A stretch of 64,000 nt of DNA from Chitinophaga lutea. GTDB lineage: Bacteria > Bacteroidota > Bacteroidia > Chitinophagales > Chitinophagaceae. Positions 15,587 to 25,241 of the stretch are shown here, in pieces (position 1 is the first letter of the stretch; every line of letters starts with the position of its first letter). The notes below the pieces were generated by a model. That model was given only the letters and a program-made list of their open reading frames with translations, had not been told where the DNA came from and searched no databases. The DNA lies in the NCBI RefSeq assembly GCF_003813775.1, contig NZ_RPDH01000001.1, positions 1,550,001 to 1,614,000 on the forward strand, read 5' to 3'. Both the position numbers and the translations under genes were made by a program.

Positions 15587-18277
15587 TTATGATTTGGACA
15601 AAAACTCATCCAGGTTGAGAATAGCGTTGGCAACAACGGTCAATGCGGCCAGGTGCGCGTCCGCATCTGCCTGTACCAAAGCAGCGGCTGCTTTGGCGTC
15701 TTTCCGGTATTTGGCCGCAGCCTGTGCATATAATTTTTCGAGGATCGCCAGTTTGGCGGTATCGATGTCTTTCAACATCGCGGCTTTATAACCTGAACGG
15801 ATACACGCTTTCTGGTCGTTGCCGCCTTTTGTTTTCATATTTTTTGCCAGGTTCCTGGCCGCCTCCACGAATACGGGATCGTTAAGGGTTACCAGCGCCT
15901 GCAAAGGCGTATTGGTGCGTATCCTGCGTTGCAAGCACACTTCCCGGCTCGACCCGTCGAACGTAACGATGGAAGGATACGGGCTGGTACGGCGAATGTA
16001 CGTGTACACGGCGCGACGGTACTGGTTGCCGTTTTCGCTGGTTTTCCACGACTCGCCGCTGTACACCGCCTGCCAGATGCCTTCCGGTTGATAAGGCATC
16101 ACACTCGCACCATACATGTGCTCGCTGAGCAGGCCACTCACAGCCAGCGCCTGGTCACGCACCTGCTCCGCCGTCAGCCTGAAACGCGGCCCGCGGGCCA
16201 ATAAGCGGTTGGCCGGATCTTTTTCCTGCAGCTCCGGTGAACTGCGCGAATCGCGGCGGTAGGCGGCGGACAGTACGATTTCTTTCAGCAGGGCCTTCAT
16301 GCTCCACTGATGCGTATTCATAAAACGGTACGCGAGATAATCGAGCAGGGCCGGATGCGAGGGCAGGAAACCCTGCGTACCGAAGTCTTCCTGCGTTTCC
16401 ACGATTCCCGTCCCGAACAGCTGCTCCCAGAAGCGATTCACCATTACACGGGCGGTCAGCGGGTTTTCTTTGCTGGCCAGCCATTGCGCAAGCCCCAGCC
16501 TGTTGCGCGGCGCTTTCGCGGGGAAAGGATTAAGCGAAGCCGGCACATCGGGTTTCACCAGCTGTCCTTTCACCAGCCAGTTACCTCTTTCGAAAGTATG
16601 GGTGGGCCGGAACATCTCTTCGGGATTTTCCACCATCACCGGCACACCTTCGGGAGATGCGTTCACCAGGTTCATAAAAGCCGTTTCAACCGGCTTGTAG
16701 CCCGGCGCGCCTTTGGCAGGCAGATCGCCGCGGAAGGCCATCCACTCCACCCCGCAAACGGATTGCATGGGCTCGAGGCTGCTGTTGCGGAAGATAAAAA
16801 AGAGATGGTGACGCCCCTGCAGCGGCTGGATGGGCACATTCAGCACACGGTTGCCTTTGGGCAGCGGTTGCCGCGCAATAACGGGACCGGTTAAACTATC
16901 GGCCCGTATTTCCATGGAGCCGCCGTCCTGCCCCGTCCAGTAATGCATGAGCAGGTTGCCGCGGCCGTTGACCGGCGCGTTTTTCAGGCGGCAGCTGCCG
17001 CCGTTGCGGATGCTGATGTATTTGGTATCGGCGAGTTCGCCGTTGATAAATGAGTCGTGGTCGTGCGCGTGAATCTTCGGTTCGAGGGTGCGCAGGAAAT
17101 CACGCAATTCCTTCTCCTCTTTGGTGCCTGCATGCTGCCGCACCCAATTGGCCACCGTGTCTACCTGCCGCCGCCCGATGCTGTCGTACAACCTGATTTT
17201 CGGGTATTCGCCGGGCGTGTCTTCATCGCGGGTGTTATTGAGGAAGGCCATCAGTTTATAATAGTCTTCGAAGCGGAAGGGATCGTAGGGATGACTGTGG
17301 CATTGCACACAGGCGATGGTAGTGCCCTGGAATACTTCCATGGTGGTGTTCACCCGGTCTATCACCGCGGCGGTCCTGAACTCCTCGTCCTGCGTACCGC
17401 CTTCGTCGTTGTTCATGGTGTTGCGATGGAAAGCGGTAGCCACCAGCTGATCGTCTGTGGGTTCCGGCAGCAGATCGCCGGCCAGTTGCTCCACGGTGAA
17501 ACGATCGTAGGGCATATCATTATTAAAGGCGTTGATCACCCAGTCGCGGTACCGCCAGAATTCCCTTTTCGAATCTTTTTCATAGCCTTTGGAATCTGCG
17601 AACCGGGCGAGGTCGAGCCACATCGACGCCCAGCGTTCGCCGTAGTGTGGCGAGGCGAGGAGTGTGTCCACCATTTTTTCATACGCGCCCGGTGTATTAT
17701 CAGCCAGAAAAGCCGCCATCATTTTATCCGTTGGCGGCAGGCCCGTGATATCCAGGCTTACCCGGCGGAGCAGTGTGCTTTTGTCGGCTTCAGGTGCGGC
17801 CTCGAGGTTTTCTTCGTCGAGTTTTTCATTGATGAAGTGATCGATGCCGGCTTCTTTTTCGGCAGGTGCGGCGGGAGACACGTATGCCCAATGTTCGCCC
17901 CATTCAGCGCCCTGTTCCACCCAGCGGGTGAGGATGCTGATTTCTTCCTTACTGAGCGGCGCGCTTTTGTAGGGCATGCGCTCTTTCGGATCCTTGCTGT
18001 GAAGGCGGCGGATAAATTCGCTGCGGTCGGCATCGCCCGGGATAATGGCGGGGTGGCCGCTTTTGGTGGGGCCCAGTGCTTCTTCACGGAATAACACACT
18101 GAAGCCGCCGCTTTGTTTAACGCCGCCGTGGCAACTGATACAATGTTTGTTGAGAATGGGTTTTACTTCGGTGCTGTAGTCGACGCGCTTGCCGCTGCCG
18201 CAACCCGACGCGAAGGCGGCACCAAACGCGATAGCACAGGCGCCCAGCGCTGCACGGTACGTGGAGAATTGATACAT
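15587..18277 (-). CDS. PSCyt1/DUF1549/DUF1553 cytochrome lipoprotein
   Basis: The 896-residue product is a planctomycete-type multidomain protein. A lipoprotein signal ends with FASGC (Cys26). The PSCyt1 haem-c domain has CISCH at 46-50 and a probable axial Met in ERMPYKSAP. The DUF1549 (PSCyt2) domain occupies roughly 140-360 with ERWASMWLDLARFADSKGYE and CVQCHSHPYDPF, a second haem-like CxxCH. DUF1553 (PSD1) covers about 600-870 with TARVMVNRFWEQLFGTGIV. It is the first gene of the operon. The complex probably oxidises or processes an exported carbohydrate-like substrate; that is inference. Confidence 0.93.
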   Translation of the reverse strand: MYQFSTYRAALGACAIAFGAAFASGCGSGKRVDYSTEVKPILNKHCISCHGGVKQSGGFSVLFREEALGPTKSGHPAIIPGDADRSEFIRRLHSKDPKERMPYKSAPLSKEEISILTRWVEQGAEWGEHWAYVSPAAPAEKEAGIDHFINEKLDEENLEAAPEADKSTLLRRVSLDITGLPPTDKMMAAFLADNTPGAYEKMVDTLLASPHYGERWASMWLDLARFADSKGYEKDSKREFWRYRDWVINAFNNDMPYDRFTVEQLAGDLLPEPTDDQLVATAFHRNTMNNDEGGTQDEEFRTAAVIDRVNTTMEVFQGTTIACVQCHSHPYDPFRFEDYYKLMAFLNNTRDEDTPGEYPKIRLYDSIGRRQVDTVANWVRQHAGTKEEKELRDFLRTLEPKIHAHDHDSFINGELADTKYISIRNGGSCRLKNAPVNGRGNLLMHYWTGQDGGSMEIRADSLTGPVIARQPLPKGNRVLNVPIQPLQGRHHLFFIFRNSSLEPMQSVCGVEWMAFRGDLPAKGAPGYKPVETAFMNLVNASPEGVPVMVENPEEMFRPTHTFERGNWLVKGQLVKPDVPASLNPFPAKAPRNRLGLAQWLASKENPLTARVMVNRFWEQLFGTGIVETQEDFGTQGFLPSHPALLDYLAYRFMNTHQWSMKALLKEIVLSAAYRRDSRSSPELQEKDPANRLLARGPRFRLTAEQVRDQALAVSGLLSEHMYGASVMPYQPEGIWQAVYSGESWKTSENGNQYRRAVYTYIRRTSPYPSIVTFDGSSREVCLQRRIRTNTPLQALVTLNDPVFVEAARNLAKNMKTKGGNDQKACIRSGYKAAMLKDIDTAKLAILEKLYAQAAAKYRKDAKAAAALVQADADAHLAALTVVANAILNLDEFLSKS

Positions 18278-18537
18278 TGCTTATCTAAAATAAATGAGTT
18301 TCGCATCACCGCCCATCATTCGTCTGTGTCTTTCGCTACTGTAGTTTTTCCGGCGGAATTTCAATAAATGTACAAAAAACCCGTATAGTTCCAACAATTA
18401 AAAAATAGTCGATTTTCTTATAATTCGAATTTTCCGATACTTTATTGCAACAAATATATCTGGCGGGAGGCGACATCTATGGTGCCGTTTGTTATTTTTA
18501 GGTATTACCATTTAACTCCTCTGAACGACCGCATAAG

Positions 18538-18572
18538 CAAAGGGTCCCTTTACGGGACCTTTTGTATTTTTT
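18538..18572 (+). terminator. Terminator-like hairpin with no obvious upstream gene
   Basis: The stem GGTCCC / GGGACC with loop TTTAC is followed by TTTTGTATTTTTT. On the plus strand there is no coding gene upstream until the RNA-repair operon, so it may end a short untranslated RNA starting near 18510. Confidence 0.6.
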
Positions 18573-18791
18573 CGGTTTGGTGCAGTTGTTCTCAATGAAT
18601 TGTTCTGGCAGTACTGCCTTATGCCAGTCATCCGGTTAATATGGGGCATATGCCGGCCGCGGGTCTGATCTGTATATTACAGTTGTTCCGCCCCGTTCTT
18701 GACTGATCAATATCCCATGCATTATTGCGCTGCGTTATAACTGGATAGCCCCCTACAACCATTTCCCAATTGCTGCAACTGGGTACTACCC

Positions 18792-18966
18792 TCAATTTCG
18801 GGAACTGCGATGCTGCGTCCCATCCCCAACCGCCGCCAGCTGAATACTTCATTTCCGGGGACTGCAATGCGGTAACCCATTCCCAACCGCCTTCGACTGA
18901 ATACACCCTCCATTTCCGGGAACTGCGATGCTGCGTCCCATTCCCAACCGCCTCTGTCTGAATACC
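18792..18966. repeat. Three imperfect tandem repeats of 57-60 bp
   Basis: Units start near 18792, 18849 and 18909. Each contains a CATTTC-like start, GGAACTGC(G/A)ATGC, a CCCAT(T/C)CCCAACCGCC block and CTGAATAC. The first and third are most alike; the second has GGTAAC in place of TGCGTC. A more degenerate copy may precede them near 18757. The minus-strand frame through them is open but looks like a by-product of the repeat. Confidence 0.75.
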
Positions 18967-19146
18967 AAACCTTATTTTATAAAGCTGCAACGCTACGGGT
19001 CGTTTTCATCGGCCATTCCCGGCCAGAAAGCCGGCACCTTCTCTATAAATAGCAGTAGCTCCCAACGGGCAACCGTCCCCCGTGATGCTCCGTCCCCTCG
19101 GGCCGATTACACCGATACTATTTTCACCCATCCACCCATAAAACAA

Positions 19147-19170
19147 GGCCCCCTGGGGAAACAGGGGGCC
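19147..19170. other. GC-rich hairpin
   Basis: The arms GGCCCCCTG and CAGGGGGCC are perfectly complementary over 9 bp around GGGAAA. Only three T residues follow, so terminator function is uncertain. Confidence 0.5.
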
Positions 19171-19667
19171 TTTACGGAGTTTACACAGGGCACAGAGCGC
19201 CCCAATGCAAATCCCGTTTCATAATGTTAGAAGGGTGAAAGAATTCACCCCCCGGTATATGCATACATTAGACATGAGACTATCTTAAAAAAATAAAAAT
19301 GCTGCCTCAAAAGGCTGCACACGTTGGCCATAGTCCGGTATTGGGGTATGGAACGATGAAAGGCCGGGCCGGCAAAAACAGCTCCTCCACCCCTAACGGG
19401 CAGCACCGTCTGAAAATGCCAATTCAGTGACGCTTGGCCGGACTAGCCTTTACGGCTTTTATTCCGCAAATCGGAGTATCCCTCGTTTCCGGCCCGTTAT
19501 TCACAAACCGGTGCGTTCCTTTGAGCGCTGAGGTACCCCCATATATTATATAGAGTGATTTTGGGGGTGGGTGGGGTGAATGGGGAAAGAAAAAATATTT
19601 TTTTTGCCCGCAGGCTTCACCCTCTTTTGGCATTTTGCCACTCTAAAGAGAAAGATCTGTTTTTATT

Positions 19668-19946
19668 ATGGAACCGATTGCTAAAAGACTGAGCTGTTTT
19701 TTACAGCATAAAAACATGACGGCTTCGGCGTTCAGCCGCCGTCTGAACTACAACAGCTGCGAGAAAGTAGCGCGGCTTTTCAGGATTCAGGGGGCCAAGC
19801 CCAGCGTAGACATCATCAAGGACATTGCCCAGCAGTTCGAGGAACTGAACATCCGCTGGCTCCTGACAGGTGATGGAGAAATGCTGGACCCGGACAAAAT
19901 GCCGCAACAGGAGGCCGACTGGGCCATCGCCCAGCCTGCAACGTAA
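19668..19946 (+). CDS. Small XRE-like helix-turn-helix protein
   Basis: This 92-residue protein reads like a minimal XRE-type DNA-binding protein: RLSCFLQHKNMTASAFSRRL followed by a second helix region and KPSVDIIKDIAQQFEELNIRWLLTGDGEM. The final WLLTGDGEM motif is typical of Bacteroidota XRE proteins. It is monocistronic, in a gene-poor region, with a terminator after it. Its target is unknown. Confidence 0.7.
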   Translation: MEPIAKRLSCFLQHKNMTASAFSRRLNYNSCEKVARLFRIQGAKPSVDIIKDIAQQFEELNIRWLLTGDGEMLDPDKMPQQEADWAIAQPAT

Positions 19947-19986
19947 TTCAAAAACCACATCATGTGTCCGATGTTCCCCCCTATTA

Positions 19987-20016
19987 AAAAGGGCTGCCTG
20001 GACAGGCGGCCCTTTT
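19987..20016. terminator. Bidirectional terminator between HTH gene and susD
   Basis: The stem AAAAGGGCTGCCTG pairs with CAGGCGGCCCTTTT with one G-U pair. A-runs and T-runs on both sides let it serve the plus-strand HTH gene and the minus-strand susD-like gene ending at 20057. Confidence 0.8.
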
Positions 20017-20056
20017 ACCTAACATCTACTTTAATATATCGCTTTTATCAAAAACT

Positions 20057-21592
20057 TTAATTATACCCTTCATTTTGCTGCAGGTTGCCTACCCGCACAT
20101 CTTCATTGGGAATCGGCAGCAGCTCGTGTTTTTTCGTTTTGAAGCCCAGCGGGCCCAGCTCCTGTGCGGCCAGTCCCCAGCGTACCAGGTCGAGGTAACG
20201 GAAACCTTCAAAAGCCAGTTCCAGGAAACGCTCGTTCACGATCGCCGTAAATAGGGCGGCCCCGCCGGCCGTTACTTCCGGCAGTCCCGCGCGCAGCCGT
20301 ACCTTTTTCAGCTCGGCGCGGGCACGGCCTTCATTCCCGGCGCGGTAATACGCTTCCGCCGCCATCAGCAGCACATCCGCGTACCGTATCAGCTTGTAAT
20401 TGGTGCCGTAATTCAGTTCCGCCACGGCGCCTTTATCGTCGCGGGTATAGGTAGAAAAAGAGCCGTATTTCCGTTGCAGGTAGCCTTCATAATCCCAGGC
20501 GGTAGGCGCGGTCCATTTACCGCCGCCGGCCACCAGTTCGGCTTCCGACATCACGGTCTGTTTTCTGCGCACCACGTCGCCCGCGGCAGTATAGGCATTG
20601 TATAATTTGGGTTTGGGCATATTGAATCCCCAGCCGGACTTCAGGGAATCGGCGGTGGCTTTGGTGTAATAATCCTCGCGCGGGCCCATCAGCTGCACGT
20701 GGATATTGCTTTCGATCTGCCGGAACGTTCCCCAGGGAAAGTTGTCCCAGTTATACGCCTTTTCCTCCGAAAAGGGCACTTCAAACACGCTTTCCACACC
20801 AAACTCCGTTTCTTTGGCGAAAGCGTCCTTAAACTGCGCTTCCAGGTCGTACTGGCCGGATACGATCACCTCGTTGAACTGGGCGGCGGCCTGCGGCCAT
20901 TTCTCCTGGTACAGGTATATTTTGCCCAGCAGCGCCTGGGCGGCGCCTTTGGAGATGCGGAACCGGTCGGCCCGCGACTGTGCGCTCTTCAGCGGCAGCA
21001 ACGGGATAGCTTCCAGCAGGTCTTTTTCCAGCTGTGCATATACATCGGCGCGTTTGGTGCGCGGGGTGGCGTTGTACTCCTCCGTTTTCAGTTCCCTTAA
21101 TATCAGCGGCACATCGCCCCACAACGACGCCAGCTCGAAATAAAAGTGCGCGCGCAATGCTTTGCATTCGGCGATCAGCCGCTTCTGCACCTCCGTTTCG
21201 CCCTTTACCCGGTTGATCACCATGTTCGCGCGGTAGATCCCGAAGTAGTTCACCCGCCAAACCCACAGCACGCCCTGGTTCTGCGACTCGAACGTGAATT
21301 TGTCGAGCGCCTGGTAATGCGGCTGGTCGGCGGGACCGTTGCCGCCTGCGTTGCTTTCATCGGAAGGCAGCGTTTTCACCATGAGCGGGCTGCCCCAGCC
21401 CCAGTTATATTCCGCCTGCAGAAAGTCGTAGGCGGCGTACGTGGCGGTGAGTGCGTCGTTGTCTGTTTTGTAATACCCATCCAGCGGCGCCCGGCCGGGA
21501 ATACCCTGGTCGAGGAAACTCTTGGAGCACCCTGCCGCAGCCAGCAGCGTGGTGAGGCCTAATATGGAATATTGTATGATGGAACGTTTCAT
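20057..21592 (-). CDS. SusD/RagB-family nutrient-binding lipoprotein
   Basis: The 511-residue outer-membrane lipoprotein has a signal peptide ending AAAGC (Cys22) and the alpha-helical SusD fold: an N-terminal TPR-like region, the central YNWGWGSPLM-type insert and the C-terminal RAELKKVRLRAGLPEV followed by NERFLELAFEGFRYLDLVRW motif. It captures a glycan or other oligomer for the partner SusC channel encoded 19 bp upstream. The substrate cannot be inferred; no degradative enzyme is adjacent. Confidence 0.94.
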   Translation of the reverse strand: MKRSIIQYSILGLTTLLAAAGCSKSFLDQGIPGRAPLDGYYKTDNDALTATYAAYDFLQAEYNWGWGSPLMVKTLPSDESNAGGNGPADQPHYQALDKFTFESQNQGVLWVWRVNYFGIYRANMVINRVKGETEVQKRLIAECKALRAHFYFELASLWGDVPLILRELKTEEYNATPRTKRADVYAQLEKDLLEAIPLLPLKSAQSRADRFRISKGAAQALLGKIYLYQEKWPQAAAQFNEVIVSGQYDLEAQFKDAFAKETEFGVESVFEVPFSEEKAYNWDNFPWGTFRQIESNIHVQLMGPREDYYTKATADSLKSGWGFNMPKPKLYNAYTAAGDVVRRKQTVMSEAELVAGGGKWTAPTAWDYEGYLQRKYGSFSTYTRDDKGAVAELNYGTNYKLIRYADVLLMAAEAYYRAGNEGRARAELKKVRLRAGLPEVTAGGAALFTAIVNERFLELAFEGFRYLDLVRWGLAAQELGPLGFKTKKHELLPIPNEDVRVGNLQQNEGYN

Positions 21593-21611
21593 AGTTTAAG
21601 CGAATTGCAGG

Positions 21612-24600
21612 TTAAAAACTAAAGGAAAGGCCGACTACTGCTGACCGGGGAATGGGATACACGCCCCTGTCGATGCCCAGGCTGTTATTGTCATTACTGC
21701 CCGCTTCAGGGTCCATGCCCTTGTATTTGGTGAACGTAAAGAAGTTGTCGAGCGAACCGTAAATCCTCGCGTTGCGGAAATGGATGCGCTTCAGCAGCTG
21801 TTGCGGGAAGGTGTAACCCAGCTGCAACATACGGATACGGGTATACGATCCGTTGGCCAGCATCATATCGCTGTTGTACACGAACTCGCTGCCGGTGTTG
21901 GGCGCAAACCATTTGTTGGTGCTGCCTTCACCCGTCCAGCGGTCTTTGTAGAAAAACTCGGGGCGGTTGCCGGTAGGTCGGTCCACACGGTTGAAGCCCA
22001 TCAGCACGTCGTTCCCCACCTGGCCCTGCACTACGGCAATGACGTCGAAACCTTTGTACGCCATGCGCAGGCTGCCGCCGTACACCACATCGGGATGCGG
22101 GCTGCCGATAAACGTATGGTCGCTGTTGGAGATGGTGCCGTCGCCGTCGATATCCACGATGATCGGGTCGCCGGGTTTGGGCGCTACCGTCATCGTGATC
22201 TTGCTGCTGTATTCATCTACCTGGCGCTGGTTCTGGAAAATACCGTCGGTTTTATACCCGCGGAAATACCAGATAGGATATCCCTTTTCGAACCAGGTGG
22301 CGCCCCAGCCCGTACCCACAGTAGAGCCGGGAAGGCGGTCCACGAATTCATTCAGCCGAATCACCTCATTGCTGATGGTGGTCATGTTCACACCCACTTC
22401 AAACGTGAACGCATGCGTATTGGCGTTGCGGTACGACAGTTCAAATTCCCATCCTTTATTCCTCACATCGCCGCCGTTCACGATCGGCAGGATGTTGCCC
22501 ACGAAACTCGGCACGGTGCCGGGTGTGAGCAGGCCCTTGGTGGTTTTGTTGTAATAGTCGACGGTAAAGCTCAGACGGTTGTCGAGGAAACCCATGTCGG
22601 CCCCGAAATCGAGCTGCTCGCTTGCTTCCCATTTCAGGTACGGGTTTTCCAGTCCTGCCGGTTCAGCGCCCACATGGAAGTTGCCGGTGCCGTCAGGAAA
22701 CGAGATGCCCTGCGTGGTGATAAGCGATTTCCAGTCGCCGATGTTGATATTGGAGATGCTGCCGTTCTGTCCCCAGCTGGCGCGCACTTTCAGGTAGTTG
22801 AGCACGCTCTGCGGGAAAAACGATTCGTTGGTAACGATCCACCCGGCGGACACGGAGGGGAAGGTGCCCCAGGTGTTCTGCGGTGGCAGCAGCGAAGAAC
22901 CGTCGCGGCGCAGGGTAGCATTCAGGAGATATTTTCCTTGGTAATCGTATTGGATACGGCCATAATATGACACCATGGAAGTGCTGCTGGCCACGCCGGC
23001 AATGCGGTCCTGGTCGTCGGGCAGGTAGTCCGGGTAGCCGAACGCCTCTTCTTCCCTGAACATCCCTGAAGCAGTCCCGTTCAGGCGGTTGTAGTTCCGC
23101 CGCAGGGCGCTCATCCCGGCCATCAGGGTAATATCGTGCTGGTTGAATTTGCGGTTGTAGGTGGCGAAGTTTTCCCACTGCCAGGTGCTCCAGTTTTCGT
23201 TGTTATCCGCCGTGCTGGGCACCGTATTGAGACGGTTCGCGTTGTAGAAAAAGGTGGGCAGCCAGGCGTGCTGACGGAGGAACATCGCATCGAGACCGAA
23301 GCGCGACGTTACTTTCAGCCCGGCCAGCGGCCTGATTTCCGCATACACGTTGCCGACCACTTTATTCTGTGTGGTGGTATTGTGCGTGATGTCCATCTGC
23401 GCCAGCGGGTTGCCGCCTTCACCGAACACATAATCAGAGATGCCGTAATAACGGCCGTGTTTGTCTTTGATCAGTGTATACCCGTCGTCGAGCGCTTTCT
23501 GCGCGCGGGGCGAGAGACCGTCGGTGTACACCACCGGCATGGTGGGGTCCATCATGATGGCGTTGTTGATCACGGCGCCGAATTCGGAATCTTCCACTAC
23601 GCCGTTCCTTTTAAAATAGGCGTAAGAGAGGCGGTTGCCCACGGAGAGCCATGGTTTGATTTCATGATCGGAGTTGAGGCGAACCGTGTAACGGTCGAAG
23701 CGTGCTTTGTCGCCGCCGATCACCCCGTCCTGGCGGAATACGGAACCGCCGAGCAGGTATGTCGATTTTTCCGTACCGCCGCTGAAGTTGAGGGAGTGGC
23801 GCATCATGGGCGCGGTCTGCGTGATTTCATCCATCCACATGGTGCCCGTTTTACCTTTCCAATCGGCGGGGTTGGGGATGTCGCCGGACGTTTTCGCGTC
23901 GGTGAGGTATTGTGTGTATTGTTCGGCGTTCATCATTTTCATGGCGTTTTTGATGGACTGCCGGGCATATTGCATGTTGTATTCCACGCGGGGCGTAGCG
24001 TCGCGGTGGCCTGATTTGGTGGTGATGATCACTACGCCGTTGGCGCCTTCCGCGCCGTAGATTGCCGCCGATGCAGCGTCTTTCAGCACTTCCACGGAAG
24101 CGATTTCCGACGGGTCGAGGTACTCCATGTTGCCGGCGCGCATGCCGTCGATTATGTACAATGGATCAGAGGAGCCGTTGGAGCCTGTGCCACGGATGCG
24201 TACGCGCATACCGCTGCCGGGAGAGCCCGAAACAGGCAGCACGGTTACGCCGGCGGTGCGGCCTTGCAGCGCCTGTTCAACACGGCTGGACGATACCGTG
24301 GCAATGTCTGCACCCTTCACGGATGAGATGGCCCCCGTTACGAGGCTTTTGCGCTGGCTGCCGTAACCCACTACCACCACTTCGTTCAGGGCTCGGTTGC
24401 TCACGGCCAGGGTCACATCGATATTACGCTGCGCCGCAATCGTTACTTCTTTGGATTCGTACCCGAGCAGGTTAAACACCAGCGTTTTGCCCGAAGCGGC
24501 TTCCAGGGTGTACCTGCCTTCACCGTCGGTTTGTGCGCCGCGCAGCTCACCTTTCACCAGTACCGCCACCCCGGGCAGCGGCGTACCGTTTTCACCGTCG

Positions 24601-25124
24601 GTGATACGGCCGGAGATCTTTACTTTTTTCACGGTGTCGGCCGCATTGCTCTGCCCGATACCGCCCGCAGCGCCGTTGAGTTTCAGCAGGGAAGGATTGG
24701 CGGGCGCCTCCTCACCGGCCTGTTGCCGGGAAGGTACGGAAGGTTTGTTTTTGCTGTTGGGCTCGTCTTTCAGCGGAACGATCGCCCAGGTGTTGGGTTG
24801 TACCGCCTGTGCCTGCAAGCCGTACGGCATCAGCAGCGCCCTGAGCATCGCTTCTACATTTTCGTAAGCGGAAGGCGTAAAGCTGACTTTTACTTTAGGG
24901 AGATTTTTTGCCTCGTACAGCAGGTCGATTTTGTATTCTTTGTGGATTTCTTTTAAAAGCTGGACAAGGGTTTTCTGCTGAAGGGAATTGGCGGAAGCTT
25001 GCTGCCAGGTGGCCGGCCGGCGGTTCACCGCCACTTCCTGCAGGGGGCCGGCAAGCGCGCCCACGGAAGTGGCTGTTGAAACCGCGAACAGCAAGGCGCC
25101 GCGCAGCAATAATGATGAATTCAT
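21612..25124 (-). CDS. SusC/RagA TonB-dependent transporter with STN signalling domain
   Basis: The 1170-residue outer-membrane transporter imports the ligand captured by SusD. After a signal peptide comes an STN domain (about 48-118, LVQLLKEIHKEYKIDLLYEA) that contacts the FecR anti-sigma factor. A carboxypeptidase-like domain follows (ISGRITDGENGTPLPGVAV), then the TonB plug (NEVVVVGYGSQRKSLVTGAI, LQGRTAGV) and the barrel ending in the aromatic LSFSF. The upstream fecR and ECF sigma genes indicate cell-surface signalling: substrate binding releases the sigma factor, which activates this operon. Confidence 0.95.
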   Translation of the reverse strand: MNSSLLLRGALLFAVSTATSVGALAGPLQEVAVNRRPATWQQASANSLQQKTLVQLLKEIHKEYKIDLLYEAKNLPKVKVSFTPSAYENVEAMLRALLMPYGLQAQAVQPNTWAIVPLKDEPNSKNKPSVPSRQQAGEEAPANPSLLKLNGAAGGIGQSNAADTVKKVKISGRITDGENGTPLPGVAVLVKGELRGAQTDGEGRYTLEAASGKTLVFNLLGYESKEVTIAAQRNIDVTLAVSNRALNEVVVVGYGSQRKSLVTGAISSVKGADIATVSSSRVEQALQGRTAGVTVLPVSGSPGSGMRVRIRGTGSNGSSDPLYIIDGMRAGNMEYLDPSEIASVEVLKDAASAAIYGAEGANGVVIITTKSGHRDATPRVEYNMQYARQSIKNAMKMMNAEQYTQYLTDAKTSGDIPNPADWKGKTGTMWMDEITQTAPMMRHSLNFSGGTEKSTYLLGGSVFRQDGVIGGDKARFDRYTVRLNSDHEIKPWLSVGNRLSYAYFKRNGVVEDSEFGAVINNAIMMDPTMPVVYTDGLSPRAQKALDDGYTLIKDKHGRYYGISDYVFGEGGNPLAQMDITHNTTTQNKVVGNVYAEIRPLAGLKVTSRFGLDAMFLRQHAWLPTFFYNANRLNTVPSTADNNENWSTWQWENFATYNRKFNQHDITLMAGMSALRRNYNRLNGTASGMFREEEAFGYPDYLPDDQDRIAGVASSTSMVSYYGRIQYDYQGKYLLNATLRRDGSSLLPPQNTWGTFPSVSAGWIVTNESFFPQSVLNYLKVRASWGQNGSISNINIGDWKSLITTQGISFPDGTGNFHVGAEPAGLENPYLKWEASEQLDFGADMGFLDNRLSFTVDYYNKTTKGLLTPGTVPSFVGNILPIVNGGDVRNKGWEFELSYRNANTHAFTFEVGVNMTTISNEVIRLNEFVDRLPGSTVGTGWGATWFEKGYPIWYFRGYKTDGIFQNQRQVDEYSSKITMTVAPKPGDPIIVDIDGDGTISNSDHTFIGSPHPDVVYGGSLRMAYKGFDVIAVVQGQVGNDVLMGFNRVDRPTGNRPEFFYKDRWTGEGSTNKWFAPNTGSEFVYNSDMMLANGSYTRIRMLQLGYTFPQQLLKRIHFRNARIYGSLDNFFTFTKYKGMDPEAGSNDNNSLGIDRGVYPIPRSAVVGLSFSF

Positions 25125-25241
25125 AATATGGAATTGTAAGGTTAAACAATTTGGCTTTTCCGGTTGACATGCCGCAGGTAATCAGTCTTCGCTGTGGAAA
25201 CTGTCAGTTAAAATCCGATCTGATTTTGGTTGCGCCGTTTT

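Larger units (their letters stand above)
18278..19667. other. 1.4-kb gene-poor region with repeats and hairpins
   Basis: No open frame here has credible codon content. The region holds a terminator-like hairpin at 18538-18572, three imperfect 57-60 bp repeats at 18792-18966, a GC-rich hairpin at 19147-19170, and AT-rich upstream sequence of the PSD1 gene at 18278-18480. Bases 19200-19660 show G- and C-runs such as the G-rich 19560-19585 but no feature that I can name. Confidence 0.6.

Noticed and set aside
18628..18990. 120-residue minus-strand frame through the 57-60 bp repeats
   Set aside because: The repeating peptide is a by-product of the DNA repeat, changes frame between units, and has no start context or family match.
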